DNA of 64,000 nt from Onchocerca volvulus. Its lineage: Eukaryota > Nematoda > Chromadorea > Rhabditida > Onchocercidae. A model generated the notes under the pieces. The model ran no database searches. It had not been told where the DNA came from and worked only from the letters and a program-made list of their open reading frames with translations. Below, piece after piece: positions 1 through 13,400 of this stretch. Numbering within the stretch: the first letter of the stretch is position 1; every line of letters starts with the position of its first letter. The position numbers were made by a program, and so were the translations under genes. The stretch lies in contig HG738140.1 of the NCBI GenBank assembly GCA_000499405.2, forward strand, positions 1,360,026 through 1,424,025, read 5' to 3'.

Positions 1-1043
1 CATACGCAGCCGAGCACGCAACTCACGTAGCTCACGCAAATGAAAGGTTCGTAAAGTCTCATTCAATTATGAGATGCATGTAGCTACATAACAAGATTTC
101 GGGCCGCAGGAATATGGGGTGCGAGATTTCCGGCTGAGCGATTTTTCTTGCCTTCTTAGCGAATAGTAATTAAATTAGGGAAACGGATATTAGGGTTGTT
201 GAAGGGGTATTAATTTAATTCAAGTAAATTAAATTAAATGTGACATGTCAACATCACGTAAACATCATAAATTTTTCGATCTTGCTAAAAAATTCAATTA
301 ATCTTAGAAATGAATAAAGTCAAATTATGCATTCATATGGAAGAAAAGTTGAATGCTACGTTACAAAAGTATTTTCAGTTGTAAAGTATGGATTGAAATG
401 AATGAAAGCAGGAAGAAAAATGCCATTAAAGGCCTCCATTTGGATAATTTACATTACACAATAGAAAAAATCTGGCTATATTAACAATTACAAAACGGTT
501 ACTTATTTATTGATAATAGCATGTTTAAAATGCTTTTCATCTAAAATCAGAATTGAAAAGAATAAAAACTGTATGAAATGTAAAAAGTTGTTAGAAAATT
601 TGAGAAATGATATTCAACGAAATAATTTTACTTTTGATTTGTATTGTACATTCAGTTTCGAACAGTCGGTTCCTATGAACTGATGTAATGATTGGCATAG
701 CAGGCAGAGAGAAATTTGATGCGAAATATTTCCATCCTTACCTTCATCTGTTAAAATATGGACGTCCCAATTTATCATTTCTTAACACTGAAATAACTTT
801 TTATGGGACATTAGAAATTTAAAGTTGTGGAAATTTATTCAAATTACACAGGCCAATTGAATTCTTTGCTTAATTATTCAGTAAGATAGTACATCAAGTG
901 AAATCGCTATTCTTTAGTAACTTTCAATCACTGTCCCAATATAATCTTGTTCAGTGACACCGAATAAACGAGTGAAATTTAGGAAGTTTAGAAACTTTGG
1001 GAATGGTTCGACTAGAAGTAGTGATCAAAAGTATAATTTTTTT

Positions 1044-1097
<54 letters not shown>

Positions 1098-1320
1098 GAG
1101 TTTCATTACGATGATTCGATTAGAATCATTTTCGATTTTTTTTTTTTACGATGACGCAGTAGGATAGAATTATTTATATTATTTTCGATTTTATCATATT
1201 ACGTTATGAGACAAAAAAAAATTTCATGCATGTAAATATTATATATGTAATATACTCCCTCGATTCTGAATTCGATCTAAAATAAACGTAGAATTATCGC
1301 ATATCTATTAGAAAGATTTA
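1..1320. other. Upstream intergenic region of the AIP-like gene
   Basis: No coding exon could be supported here. The first 180 bases are less AT-rich than the rest and hold several CACG/ACGTAG words. A very long poly-T run (about 49 T) lies at 1046-1094. The reading frame through that run is a low-complexity artefact. The promoter of the gene starting at 1321 should lie here, but no defined element was recognised. Confidence 0.6.
1046..1094 (+). repeat. poly-T run of about 49 bases
   Basis: Uninterrupted thymidine run about 230 bases upstream of the first ATG of the AIP-like gene. It is the longest homopolymer in the window, although runs of 10-25 T or A are common throughout. Its exact length may be unreliable in any assembly. 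Confidence 0.9.
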
Positions 1321-4300
1321 ATGTCGTACTGTACGTATTGCAGATGTGATGCATACAAATTATCGCAAATGTTGCCTTCGGAACGATTTAAAACATTCAA
1401 GAAAGTTTTGAATGCAGGTCGAGGAAAAATTCCAGAATTTAGGGTTGGTACGAAAGCAATATTTCATTATGAGACATTGAAACCGTTGGTAAATGTGAAT
1501 GAAGAGGGATTCCCAGATTCGAGGTGAAGATCTTTATTATTTCTATAACTTTATTATATGACAGCCATATCATATAACAGCATGAAACTTATATAACAAC
1601 ACAATCACAGTGTGTTACAGAGATAGTTATAAATCGATCGATAACACCCGGAAACCATATCCAGATGGTTATGGGAAGCCATTGGAATTGGTATTTGGGA
1701 AGAAGTTCCAGTTGCCAGTATTTGAACGATGTTTAAAAACGATGCTGATTGATGAAGTAATTCTGTAATCTTTTCGTTTTTGATTGTAGGTAGTTGTCGT
1801 GAATAACAATAATTAGAGCAATATCTCTGTTCATGATCTGAGATCGTAAAGTGTTTAAAGATTACCTGTCTCATAATTAAGGTTTGAGGTACGAAAACGA
1901 TGGAGCATTCGATTAGCAGACACAATATTTTTAAAAAATGCTATAATTTAGATATCAGATGAAATATCATAGAAGAATTTTGAAATGAAATAAGCATTCT
2001 ATTGAATTATTTTTGCATCTTTTGATGATATTTCCTTAATTTTTTCAATCAATGGATTATAATTATGGAATAGAATTTTTTATTTTATTTTTTCACAAAA
2101 CAGTCGGTTTCAGATCAGTCAATTCGATATAGCTGCTTCTGAGCTCTATACATATCCATCAGTTTCACAAAAACTTCGAAATATATCCAAAGATGATATG
2201 CATCCGGACAATCAAAGCCATCATCACTCACGCTGTGTTTCAGCAAGGGATTTTACGTTCGTATTTTATTAATCAGTGAATTAAAATCTTTGCAAATTTG
2301 TCTAGAATATTATATTTTTAAACTTTATTATTATTATTCTATTAGATTGTGGGTACCGTAAATTTTTGTTTCATATCGTGGATATAATACGAAATATTTT
2401 TATCTCTTTTTCCCAATTTTGCTGTATTCTTTTGTGGAAGACTATACTCTTTAATTTCAAATTACTCTTGCCATTCCCATTTTCTCATGGAAAACAGAGA
2501 GAGAGAGAGAGAGAGAGAAAGGTTAAAAATTTTAGGTTTAATCCATTATTCTTTTATTTGAATTGTTTAGAATGGAATATGAAGTTTTGGATGAGCTGAT
2601 TAAGAATCCTCAACCATTGCGGTTTATCTTCCATCTGTTGGCTGTTTTACAACCGGAAGATTACGAGCCAGACAGCTGGCAGTTAGAACCCGATGAAAAA
2701 TTGGCAAGTATCGCGAAATTAAAACAATCTGGGAATGAATATTTACAAAAAGCAAGTTTTGAACTTTTTTTTTTTTGGAATTTTGCTATAAAATTTTAAT
2801 AACTTTAAAAGTGATGGAGTTACAAATTTGTTCGAAAGAGAAATGAAGTAACTGTTATCTTTCAAAGTGATTGTTTCATAGCCAAGTATTTATTGGGAAA
2901 ATAATTACAGTCCATTAGGTTATATATACGTTTTTTGACGATGCGATAAAAAATTTTTGATTTTAGGGTGACTATATGAATGCTTCATTGAAATACAGAG
3001 AAGCCTTAAATCGCGTAGATACCCTTCTATTGCGTGAAAAACCAGGTGATCCTGAATGGATTGATCTCGACAAGCAGGTTTTTTCATACATATTACAAAT
3101 TTTCCACTTTTTACTTAAAAAAAGGAAGTGTTTCAGTTAATGTCTTTTCCTTCTATTTCGTGTTTTACGGATACTTTTTGTTTGCCTTTTTCTTTTATTT
3201 CGCTTTTGTGGATATCTTTTGTTTTGACTTCACATAATGAGATCGTTTCTTCTACTTGTGCTGCCCATAAATAATATGGGTATCACTGTTAAAATTAAAA
3301 GCGAGTATTATTCAGAAATCAATTTTTTTTAATGACCTTATGAAACTTATGAATCTTAAACTTCCATGAAATATGGATTTTTTGGTAAAATTTATCAATA
3401 TCATTTGCGGTAGAAAGAATGCATTTGTCGAGAACATTAGTTTTGAGATACGTTTTTTTTTTTTTTAATGTGTGCTGTAACATGTATTTTTGCATGTAGA
3501 ATTTTTTAAAGGATAGGAAGGACGAGTAGTGGAGAAATTATCATTAACAAATGAAGGGTCATTAAAATTAATTCTATTTCATAAAAAATTAGAAAAATGC
3601 GAACAGTTTCGAAATACAGGAAAGCAGTTTTTTTTATTGATATTATCAGGCATATGAAAATTTTTATATATTTTATATGTTCATTTATTTTATTTTTTAA
3701 TTTGCAGAACATACCTCTATTTTTGAATCTTTCTCTGTGTTATCTGAATTGGAAAGAATATTATGAAGCTATCGATGCTGCAAGTGAAGTATTGAAAAGG
3801 GACAAATTGAATGAAAAAGCATTATATAGACGTGCAAAAGGACGAATCGCTGTTTGGGATTTAGAAAAGGTTCTTTTCTAACTTTGCTATTAAATATTGA
3901 AATATACAATGAATATTTTCATTATGTCTTTCATTGATTTTTTGTTTTTTATTTGTTAATTAGTAAAGCAGCTAACAAATTCATACAAATGTTCATAAAA
4001 AGATTAGCTTGAAGTTCTGATATTTTAAACTTATGTAGTTTTTTTTTCTTTTTATTTTCCTAGAAGTTGCATTACAATTTAGTAAAATGTGGAATTGAGT
4101 TTTGAAATTATAATTATTATAATTAAATTATCTTGAAATCATACCATTCAATTATCAGACGATGTTTAGTATTGCATTATTAGACAAAATTTAGGGAAGC
4201 AAGTAAGAATTTCTTTATTTTTATGTTTCAAATTATCGCATAATTTTAGGCTGAGGATGATCTAAAAATGCTCCAGCAGCAATATCCGGGTAGTGCAAAT

Positions 4301-4399
4301 TTGGTAAAAATTGAACTCGAACGAATACATTCGCTTAGAAAAGAACGTGAAGCAAGCGCTAAAAATACTTATAAGCATATGTTTAAAAATGCTTGTTGA
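1321..4399 (+). CDS. aipr-1: AIP/XAP2-like immunophilin-type TPR co-chaperone
   Basis: Seven exons: 1321-1523, 1621-1756, 2114-2256, 2571-2751, 2967-3077, 3708-3869, 4250-4399, giving 361 residues. All junction phases match. Residues ~20-170 are the FKBP-like domain typical of aryl hydrocarbon receptor-interacting proteins ([21 protein letters not shown], then [10 protein letters not shown]). The family hallmark NPQPLRF follows at ~171, then a TPR region ~205-345 ([60 protein letters not shown]). Family members bind Hsp90 or Hsp70 through the TPRs, and the FKBP part usually lacks prolyl isomerase activity. The tail after the last TPR helix is short and ends in Ala-Cys. Intron 4 uses a GC donor at 2752. 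A second in-frame ATG at 1369 could be the true start. AATAAA at 4612-4617 is a plausible poly(A) signal. The symbol follows the C. elegans orthologue name. Confidence 0.9.
2495..2519 (+). repeat. (AG)n microsatellite in intron 3 of the AIP-like gene
   Basis: Run of about twelve AG dinucleotides about 50 bases upstream of the exon 4 acceptor (2569-2570). Confidence 0.9.
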
Positions 4400-6920
4400 A
4401 TATTTTCCTCGAACTTGTTTAATACTTCGTATGGTTCTTTGCTTTTATTTTCCTGTAATTGATAGTATTCCAATCGCTAAGGAGGTGTAAAGTAATGTGG
4501 AAACTAAACAACGTTATTCTTCACAATTTTAGGAATTTGTTATTTATGATTAATATGATTAATTTTTGACTGTCATGAGTGGTTACTACCACGTGTTAAC
4601 ACTTTTAGAGCAATAAAGAAACTATTAGTAGACAAAAAAAATTACACACTAAGCTTAAAAAACTAGATATATTGTAATGCATGATTGCGGATGTTAAATA
4701 GACCTTTCTCTAAAGCACATGTTTCTGACATGTGATAAATTTTTAAGTTGATAAATCTGAGAAGAGATTTTGCAGAATAATAGAATTTTCGTGTAGTTAT
4801 GTTTTCTTTGAGTGCATGTTTTGTTGTGGTGGTGATAGTTTTGGTGTTTTTTTTTTTTTTAAATTGTGATATGTTATTGAATAGTGATAACAAATATTTG
4901 AAAATTGTTGATTGGCTCCTTTTTTTGGTGATATGATAAATAGACAAGGCTGCAACTTTACATATCATGAGAAAAATGCAAATAGATTTATGTAAACGTA
5001 TTTTATTGATACTAAATTATGCGTAAATAATTATAATGCAACGAAAAGAATGGATTATAGAGAAATATTTTTTGGCTAACAAAATTCATGAATCTATTAA
5101 TGTGGATTTTGCCATATTATGTTTTATTTGTGCTTCAAATATATCTTGGTGAATAGGTGAATTATTTATATTTATTTACATATATTTATCTTACAGTATG
5201 TTTCACGTACATTTTTAATTTTCGATGTAAAAATCAAGCGCTTATCGTTCCAAATGCATGTATCAAATATAATTTAGAGAAAAATGAAGTTGTGATTGTG
5301 ATCAATATTGAGAAATAAAAGATTTTTTTATAGTCAATCGTAAATTTAAAATCAGCTGAAACATTGCTTGAAAACTCATGAGACAGGGTGAATGTTACAG
5401 GCAGACAATGATGTTTAATTTAATATTAAATTTCAAATGAAACGGTTCTCGTAAATAGAGGAAAAAAAGTTGGGAAGGCATCGTTAAAAAACTTTATTTA
5501 ACCTGTACTTTTTTTTTTACCTGCTTCATTTTCTTTGCTTATCTGGACAACAAATAACCTTTGAACTTGTGAAAATTGAACTTATCTAAATTTTATTTCA
5601 TAACAATGATTAAAAACGATCAATTCGGATCAAAACTTCCTCATCTTCCATTAGTCGTTTAATATTACGCTTATATTATCTTTGCTAATAATCTGAGATA
5701 AATATTTTTCCCAGAATTATAATGCTTTATTGTTCATTGTTAAAAATTTAGTTCTTCGACACTTTTCTTTTGTTTTAGCAATAATTGAAATTTCGAAGTT
5801 CAAAGTTCGATTATTTAATTTTGATAAGAATTTTAAGCATAATATATAATTTGTACATATAACAGGGAAGAAATATTATAGAATTATTATATGGAAGCCA
5901 AAGCAATAAATTGAATTTTAGAAGCAATAGTTGCAATCAAGGCCACCAAAATTTAATTTTCCGTCATTATTTAAGAATATATAGATTAAATCAAATAAAT
6001 TGAACAACAGAAAAGAGTTTGAATTTTTTTTTTTTCTTTTGGATGAAATCAAAATTTCATTTGTATTAATTAATTGCTTGAAATTAGAATTTTAAAATAT
6101 TTTCAAATTAAATTATATTTTGCTATTTACTTTGTTTGCTACATTCGCGTATACTTTTTCATACGAAAATTCACCAAGAGATGGTTGTCATTATTAATTA
6201 GTTTTAAATTTTCAACATTTGACATTGAAAAAGCTGTCATTACATCAATTTGAAAGCAATCATTTTAATTGTTTGAAAATATTCGTATCAATTAGCTCTC
6301 AGATATTTTAATCATTTCACTCCTGATGGATAAGATTGATGTCTATTTCAAGTAATCGATGATTTACAACGATCATTTTATCAGTTTGTTATCGTTCAAA
6401 TGCTAAATGGATGGCAATAAAAATCTTCGCATATAAACGAAATTATCAATAATAAGCAGTCGATTGATATGATGATAATGATTAATGATGATGATAATGA
6501 TGATAAGGATGATGATGATGAAAATAATGATGATAATACTCCTTTTTTTATTCATAATTCAGAATTTTTAAAATTTTCGCATATAACGAAATTATCATAA
6601 TAAACAATCTATCGCAATAATGATAATGATAGTAATATTCCTTTTCTTCTTCTTTTTTTTTTTTTTTAAATTTTTCTAAAAAAAAATTCTTTACCTTAAT
6701 CGATAATATTATTCGGCAAAAAATAATATGTCATACAATTATGCTAATAATATTTAAATTTTACTTTTTTCTTTTGCGCTAAAAAATTAGCACAATTAGC
6801 GCTTTTTAAATTTTAACATTTGCTAATTTTTTTTCTTCTCTAATCATTAATATTTCAATTTAATAAATTTTATTTTTACAATTTCGTTTTCATTCAACAA
6901 TTACGATCTTTCCATCTTTG

Positions 6921-6989
6921 AAATTGATCTAATTGATCGATTAGAAATTGATCTAATTGATTGATTAGAAATTGATCTAATTGATCAAT
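6921..6989. repeat. 24-bp tandem repeat, three copies
   Basis: Unit close to AAATTGATCTAATTGATC plus six more bases, repeated at 6921, 6945 and 6969. The units are rich in the self-complementary ATTGATC/GATCAAT words, so the array can also fold on itself. Confidence 0.85.
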
Positions 6990-7092
6990 TTCTATCCAAA
7001 TATTTTGTTTACTTTAGCTAATATTGATTCTGTTTATATTTTTGCTGTCATCACATTTATAAACCAATCATCACCATGTAAATTATTATTAC

Positions 7093-7124
<32 letters not shown>
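7093..7124 (+). repeat. (CAT)n microsatellite
   Basis: About ten CAT trinucleotides followed by CAACAACA in the gene-poor region. Confidence 0.9.
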
Positions 7125-9090
7125 ACAACATCTCGATAAATTGTTTATTTATAATATTTGCAAAAGTTTTTCTTACTATTCTTGCTCTTTCAACAACAAA
7201 AAAACTTTATTTTTCATTTCAATTCTTCTCAAATATATTAATTTATTATTATGTAAATAATAGAAATTAAAATTGAAAGCATTAAAATTTTACTATTTTT
7301 GATGATAATAATTTGTTTTTGATTACTTCCAAATATCATTTTATTACTTTTATATTATTTTATCATATCAATTTCTTATTTTCTGCAACATTATTTATTT
7401 GCTTCTTTTTCATCGTAATTTTTCAATAGAAATTGTTAGTTAATTTGTGGAAAAAAAAAGAAAAATGAGTACGTATGAGAAAACATTTTCATTAATCTTC
7501 AGTCTTAAAGAATTCACTACTATTTTTCATTCTCATCTTTCCTCATTAATTATATCAACCGATCAGCAGCCTTATCAATTTTTTGGCCTTATCAATTTTT
7601 TGGCCTTATCAGTCTTTTTTTTTTCAATGATATAAGATTTTGTAAATGACAAAATATATTTTTATATCCGATTTTGTATTACAGCTTAGCTAGATTTTTG
7701 TATGATCGATCACTATTGGAAGAAACGTAGGCTATCTCGATCAAGAAAATTTGATTTAGAGTGAAAAATAGACATTCATCGTTTATCATCTATCATATTT
7801 TGGATCTATAATTAATGATAAGCTAATAGAATCTAATTATATACTGGAATAATTAGTTATTTTAATGTTTTCATTAATTAAATACTTAATTGAATAGCAA
7901 AAATTTAGATTAAATTGCTAAGAAATAGAAGTTTGAACGATCAAAATTTGCATTTAACTTAATCTATAAAAATTAGTATCTAGATAATATTGCAATATAT
8001 GTGTAAAGAATAATTCGTGCCGAAATATCAAGAAATTTGGCTAAATTTTTGTATAAATTTATAAATCAAATAAAAAAAATTTAAAGAGACGATCAATATT
8101 TAGCAAGAACAATTATTATGATGTTTGAGAGATGTAAAATAGAAATATCATAAAAATTTTTAAGATCAAATTCCATTTTGAAAAAAAAAAAAAAAAATGG
8201 AAAATGAATCTATTTGAGGGAAAAGGCATTATTTTTTAATTAACTTGGCTGTCAATATCTGATGAAGGATTTTCATTTAACTTTCTTTTCAATTTTATAT
8301 TCATCCTTTTTTCCTATAAATTTCTTCCTTTTTTTTTTTTTTTTTTTTTGAAGCTTTGCCTTGTTTTGTTACATTGATTTTCGTCCGTTTTGGAAAGTTT
8401 ATAAAAGTTAAGCGAACAAAAGTAAAATGTGAAATTAATTCAAAAATAAGCAATTATCATTAACCTATTTTTTTCTTATCTGCTAAGATAAAATATTCCT
8501 TGCTAATTTGATCAAAATTCAGCAAATTGATGAGAGGCAAAGATAAATAAGCTAGAAAAAAGTATTAGTCGTATTTATTGGAGGAATAAATAAGAAAAAA
8601 TAAATGGGAAAATTTGATAATTTAAAAAGAACTTGTCACATTTTCTTGGATTCAACTTATATATCGAGAAATTACGAAAAAATGCGAAAAGCAATGGGCG
8701 ACGATCCCTTTTTTCGCACGTTTAATCTGCGTCAAAAACGTGACATTTGTTTAATTTCATGTACTATTGCTCGTAAATTGCGTTTTCACGTTTAGTTAAG
8801 TGCATTAATGAATGTGATTAAATTCATTAATGAGTATGATTAAGTTCAATAATGCGGTTTATCAATGGAGATATGTGAAATTAAATAAATGTTCTTTCTC
8901 AGTTTCATTTCCTTCTATTATTTCATACAATCCCGAGATTTTTTTAATCCGTTCGAAATTATTGTCGTTCGACATACGATAAGATCTTGAACATACGGTA
9001 AGATCTCGAAATATATCAGTTAGCTACCCATCCGAAACTACTTCGTCCGGCATACGGTAAGTCTTGAACAATGGAAGAATCACTAATAAA

Positions 9091-9123
9091 TGTTTGTTTG
9101 ACTCAATAAGAGTCAAACAAACA
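9091..9123. other. Perfect 14-bp hairpin with AATAA loop
   Basis: Left arm TGTTTGTTTGACTC at 9091-9104, loop AATAA, right arm GAGTCAAACAAACA at 9110-9123. Pairing is perfect. No T-tract or gene end sits next to it, so a terminator role is not implied. Similar short-looped perfect palindromes occur elsewhere in the window. Confidence 0.85.
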
Positions 9124-9366
9124 AATTTAGTATAATTTTATTATTTTTTATTTTTGATTGAAAGAATAGATATTATGAATAGCATTTTGTTGGTCTTTTA
9201 AATTTAATTTTGGTAATTTTCTCCTTGTTTTGTTATTTCTTATTTTTATTTTTAGTTATTTTTGAGTTTTATTAGTTTTTATGATAAGATGAAGTGTTAA
9301 GATGAAGTAAAAATAAATATTTAGCAAATTATTAATGTGATGAAATTAAAATGAATATTTGTCAAA

Positions 9367-9367
<1 letters not shown>

Positions 9368-9425
<58 letters not shown>

Positions 9426-9520
9426 TGTTGTTATTATTATTATTATTACTATTTATTATTGTTATTAGTATTGTTATTAGTATTACTGCTATTGTTATTG
9501 TTATCATTGTTATTATTATA
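9368..9520 (+). repeat. (ATT)n microsatellite with degenerate tail
   Basis: About 50 bases of pure TTA/ATT repeat, then another 100 bases of degenerate ATT/GTT/GTTATT repeats. Confidence 0.9.
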
Positions 9521-10416
9521 ATTTAATTTCCTGCTCTTTAGATCTCGAGAAATTAAATTGTTCGTGAGAAATGAATTGATTGATAGAAAGATATGATGAG
9601 ATTTGAATAAGATAATTTATGTAATTATATTGCATAAATAGAAACATCAATTTCTTCCTATTTTCTACTTCCTTCATTCTTACTAGTTAAATTTTTCATA
9701 GAATTTAAAACAGAAATAGTATATACTCTCCTAAGAAGAAAATTTCATACGGAAGTTTCCGATTTCTAAGTGAAAATAGACACGAAAAATTTCTCACCAA
9801 ATGTTTACAACAAACAATACTCAAGAGATTATAATTTAAAGCCTTGTGAAATAGATTTTAGTTTGCTAGAAATAGATTTTTAGGTTTCTTAATAGAATAA
9901 TTAATAATAATTAGTAATAATAATAGTAACAAATCATCGAATTTAGTCTCTTAATATCTCTTTATAATTTAGCTTCTTAATAGAATAGGCCATCTTTTTT
10001 GCGCAAATTTAAAATATTGGTGATAAAACTAACTCCCTTTTTTAATTTATCTAATCAATATTTTGTAATTTTCTGAATTTTACAATTAAATCAGATTCGA
10101 TATTTCATTTAATTGATCAAATTCATTCAATTTCATTTTAAATTTTCATAAAGTTATTTTCATACAAATTTATTTTCTTCGGAAAAGTAATCAACATTTT
10201 GTTTATGTTTAGATTATTATGAATGCTTTTAATATCTTGAAAATTTAAAGTACGGAAAAATTTGTATTTTTTTTTTTTATTTCAAATTGTAAAAATTTTA
10301 TTTTTTTCAATTTTTTGAAAACAAAATGACAAACTTTTTTTTTTTTTAACTCACAACCATTTGAAGCGAATAATTTCGAAACGACGAAATGTTTGTTGAA
10401 AAAATTTTGGTGAAAT

Positions 10417-10451
10417 ATCTCTCTCTCACTCTCTCTCTCTCTCTCTCTCTC
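10417..10451 (+). repeat. (CT)n microsatellite
   Basis: CT dinucleotide run with one CA interruption, about 35 bases. Confidence 0.9.
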
Positions 10452-13400
10452 GGTAACATCCTTTTTCCATCAATGATAATTGTAGGCATTAGTCGAGAAC
10501 TTGGCCAGATTTGTTTGCGAGACACATTTTTAAATTGTCAGCTTTTTAATAGTCCCATGAGCCTGATGTATTTTCTCAGGCTTCCAAGAATATGGCTCTT
10601 ATCATGGGCCAAATGCCATTCGACACAAATATATACATATATTTCTTATACATTATTTGATTTATCGTTAATTTATATACTTATTAGTTGACGAGAAGTT
10701 TTCCGTTCTTGTTATTTTTTAACTAAAAATTTAAAAAATGAAAAAAATAAATAAATAATTTAGAAAATGTGAAAAACAAAACAAGTAGCGCAGAAAATTC
10801 AACTTCCAATTCAAATTCGAAAATTCAAGTTCGATTACTTCAGTTAATCATTAATTATAAATGTTTCTGATAATTTTAACAATCTAAAATTGTCTTCCGT
10901 ATTATTCTCAAAATTTTTAAATTCATAATTTTGTAATGAAAATTATAATTTTTCAAAAAAAAAAAAAAAAAGAAAAATGAAGAAAGGAGAAAACTAACTT
11001 TGAAAATCGATATAATAATCCATTTTTTTTTTTTTTTTTTTGTCCTATTTGAAAAATTTCTTTAATGAAAAAAAAAAAAGAGTGTTAAATTGAGAAATTT
11101 TCAAAATGATATTTCAGTTCCGTTTTGCGATATTTAATCATCCATCGAACTTTATATGCATAAGCTAAAAGTTAAGAATTTGGATAAATTCATTTTTCAA
11201 TTGAATTTTTTTGTATTTGAAACAAATCTCTTTTTAATTAAAATTTGGTTATCCATTCTTTCATTACCAACTATTATTTCCTTCCATTCCTTCGGTATTT
11301 GTTCAGTATTAGGCCTAATTTTATCAAATAAATTTTAGTTGCTGGGCAATATCATAGGTTTTGTTGCTGTAGCAATCTCCATGATATAATATTTCAAATC
11401 TTCATAATTTTTTTCATGATTTTTAAAGTAGTAATTTTTCGTCTCTAAACTTTAAAAAAAAAAAAACGAAAATTTAAAAAAAAGTATTTTCGCTTTTTGA
11501 TTTATCATAATTTTTATTATTTTATCACAAATGGAAATATTTTAATATGTTAACATTGATTTCTCAAATTTTCTTCTTACATTAATAATTCATTCCTTTT
11601 TTTTTCTCTTTCTCTTGAAAGTCGAGAATTTTTTTCAGAAAATTTGATAATCGATATCTTTTTTTTTCCTTTTTTTTTGTTGTTGTTGAAGGAAGAAAAG
11701 TATACATGATAGCTTTTTCCTCAAAATTCGAATTTTCATGCTAATTTGAAAATTCCGAAATGTCGCACAGATTATTGAATTTCGTCGTTAATAGTTTGAA
11801 GTCAAGTCCTATTCTTAGTTTTTATTTTTCTCAGCTATAATTTAACAATTGTGACAACAAATTTGTTAGTATTCATTTTAAATGCATCATCTGCTGTTGT
11901 CGGCGAAATAGTTTATTAAAATTGAAGGGCTTTGAGCGATGGAATTGAAGCGAAAATTTTGAAAAGACGAAGCGAAATGTTGTTGACTGAAATACTTGTC
12001 GAATTGGTTTTGTTAGCAAAATTAATAATTTCTTAATTTATGTCATTTACAATATTTTACTTTATTCTTTGCTCGCAAATTAATCATTCGCAAAATTTAC
12101 GACAAATTATTGTCAAATTTTCGTAAATGCATTAATTTCTTTCGCTTTTTTTAGCGGAAAAATATACAAAAATATGCCGATAAATAATTAGATATTAATA
12201 TAAGTACTTATTATTTATAATTCATTGTATTTAAATTTGATTATTAATTACTAGAAGTTAAATTAGTTATTAAAAAATTGAAAAAAGTATGTTTGTTCAT
12301 CATTTATTTAGAAAATTTATTGTAACTGGAATTTATTATCAATTTCTGTTTTACGATTAAATCTCACCAATGTATCGTATAGTATTTCGTTTTTTTCGTT
12401 TTTTTTTCTTTTTTTTTTTTTAAATAGTTTTCCTAAATATTAATAATTCATTTAAATCTTTTTCCTAAGTAATTCGTCAAATCTCTTTTAAATATAATTT
12501 TTTATCTTTTTGAAATCTTAAGGAAAAAAAAATGGTTATTTTTTTTTTTTTTTTTTTTTTTTGTTTCAATCAAATTCTATTCATTTCTTTTCCAATTTTC
12601 TTTTTTCCGAATTCACAATTATATTTTGATTTTGCAAGTTTATCTTTTCTTTTTTTATCGATATTAGTTTTGGCAAATATTAAGCAGTATAAGAAAAATT
12701 TATTCTTTCTATGCTCATAATTGTCTGTTTAATTTTTGTCAAAAGTGAAAATTGAATTTAAAATTTTCGGTTTAAATTAAAGTGATTTAATTAAATCGAT
12801 ACAATTTGATTTAAATGAAATGCATTTTAATTAAATTTTTTTTAAAGAAAAAAAAGAAAAAAATACATTTAATGAAACGTATTTTAATTAAATCAAGTTA
12901 AATTAGCATTTTTATATATTAATAAAACTAAGTACTTGTTTCAGTGTAATAATTATGAACATAAAATTTATTACTTTAAAGAAATAATTCATTTTTCGAA
13001 AGTAACTAAGGAATAAAGCAAATATCTTGCCGACATGCTTTCATATCTTTTTCATTATCTTTTTTTTTTTCGTGAACTAAAATAATTATTACTCAATTCT
13101 TTTTGAAAAAGTTGACTTTTTCCGGATGAAAAAGATTGAAAAATTCTTTGGATTGGATTGTTAGTATCATTGAAAAAAAAAAAAAAAGAATTTTTTACAT
13201 TTAGAAATCAAAATTGTTATATTCTTTTTCGATTACTTTTGAAATAATGCACTTTTTTTCAATTTTTTACTTTTCCATCATTTCCTTATATGGATTGACA
13301 AATTATAAAAATTTTGATTAGTTTTTTCTAGATAATTGCAAATTTAATTATTCAAATGCTTATATTTTTCAGCTTAATTTCTTTTATATCGAGTGATATT

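Noticed and set aside
8604..8795. 63-codon plus-strand frame starting MGKFDNLKRTCHIF
   Set aside because: Looks less repetitive than its surroundings, but there is no neighbouring exon, acceptor or recognised family. Too short to call alone.
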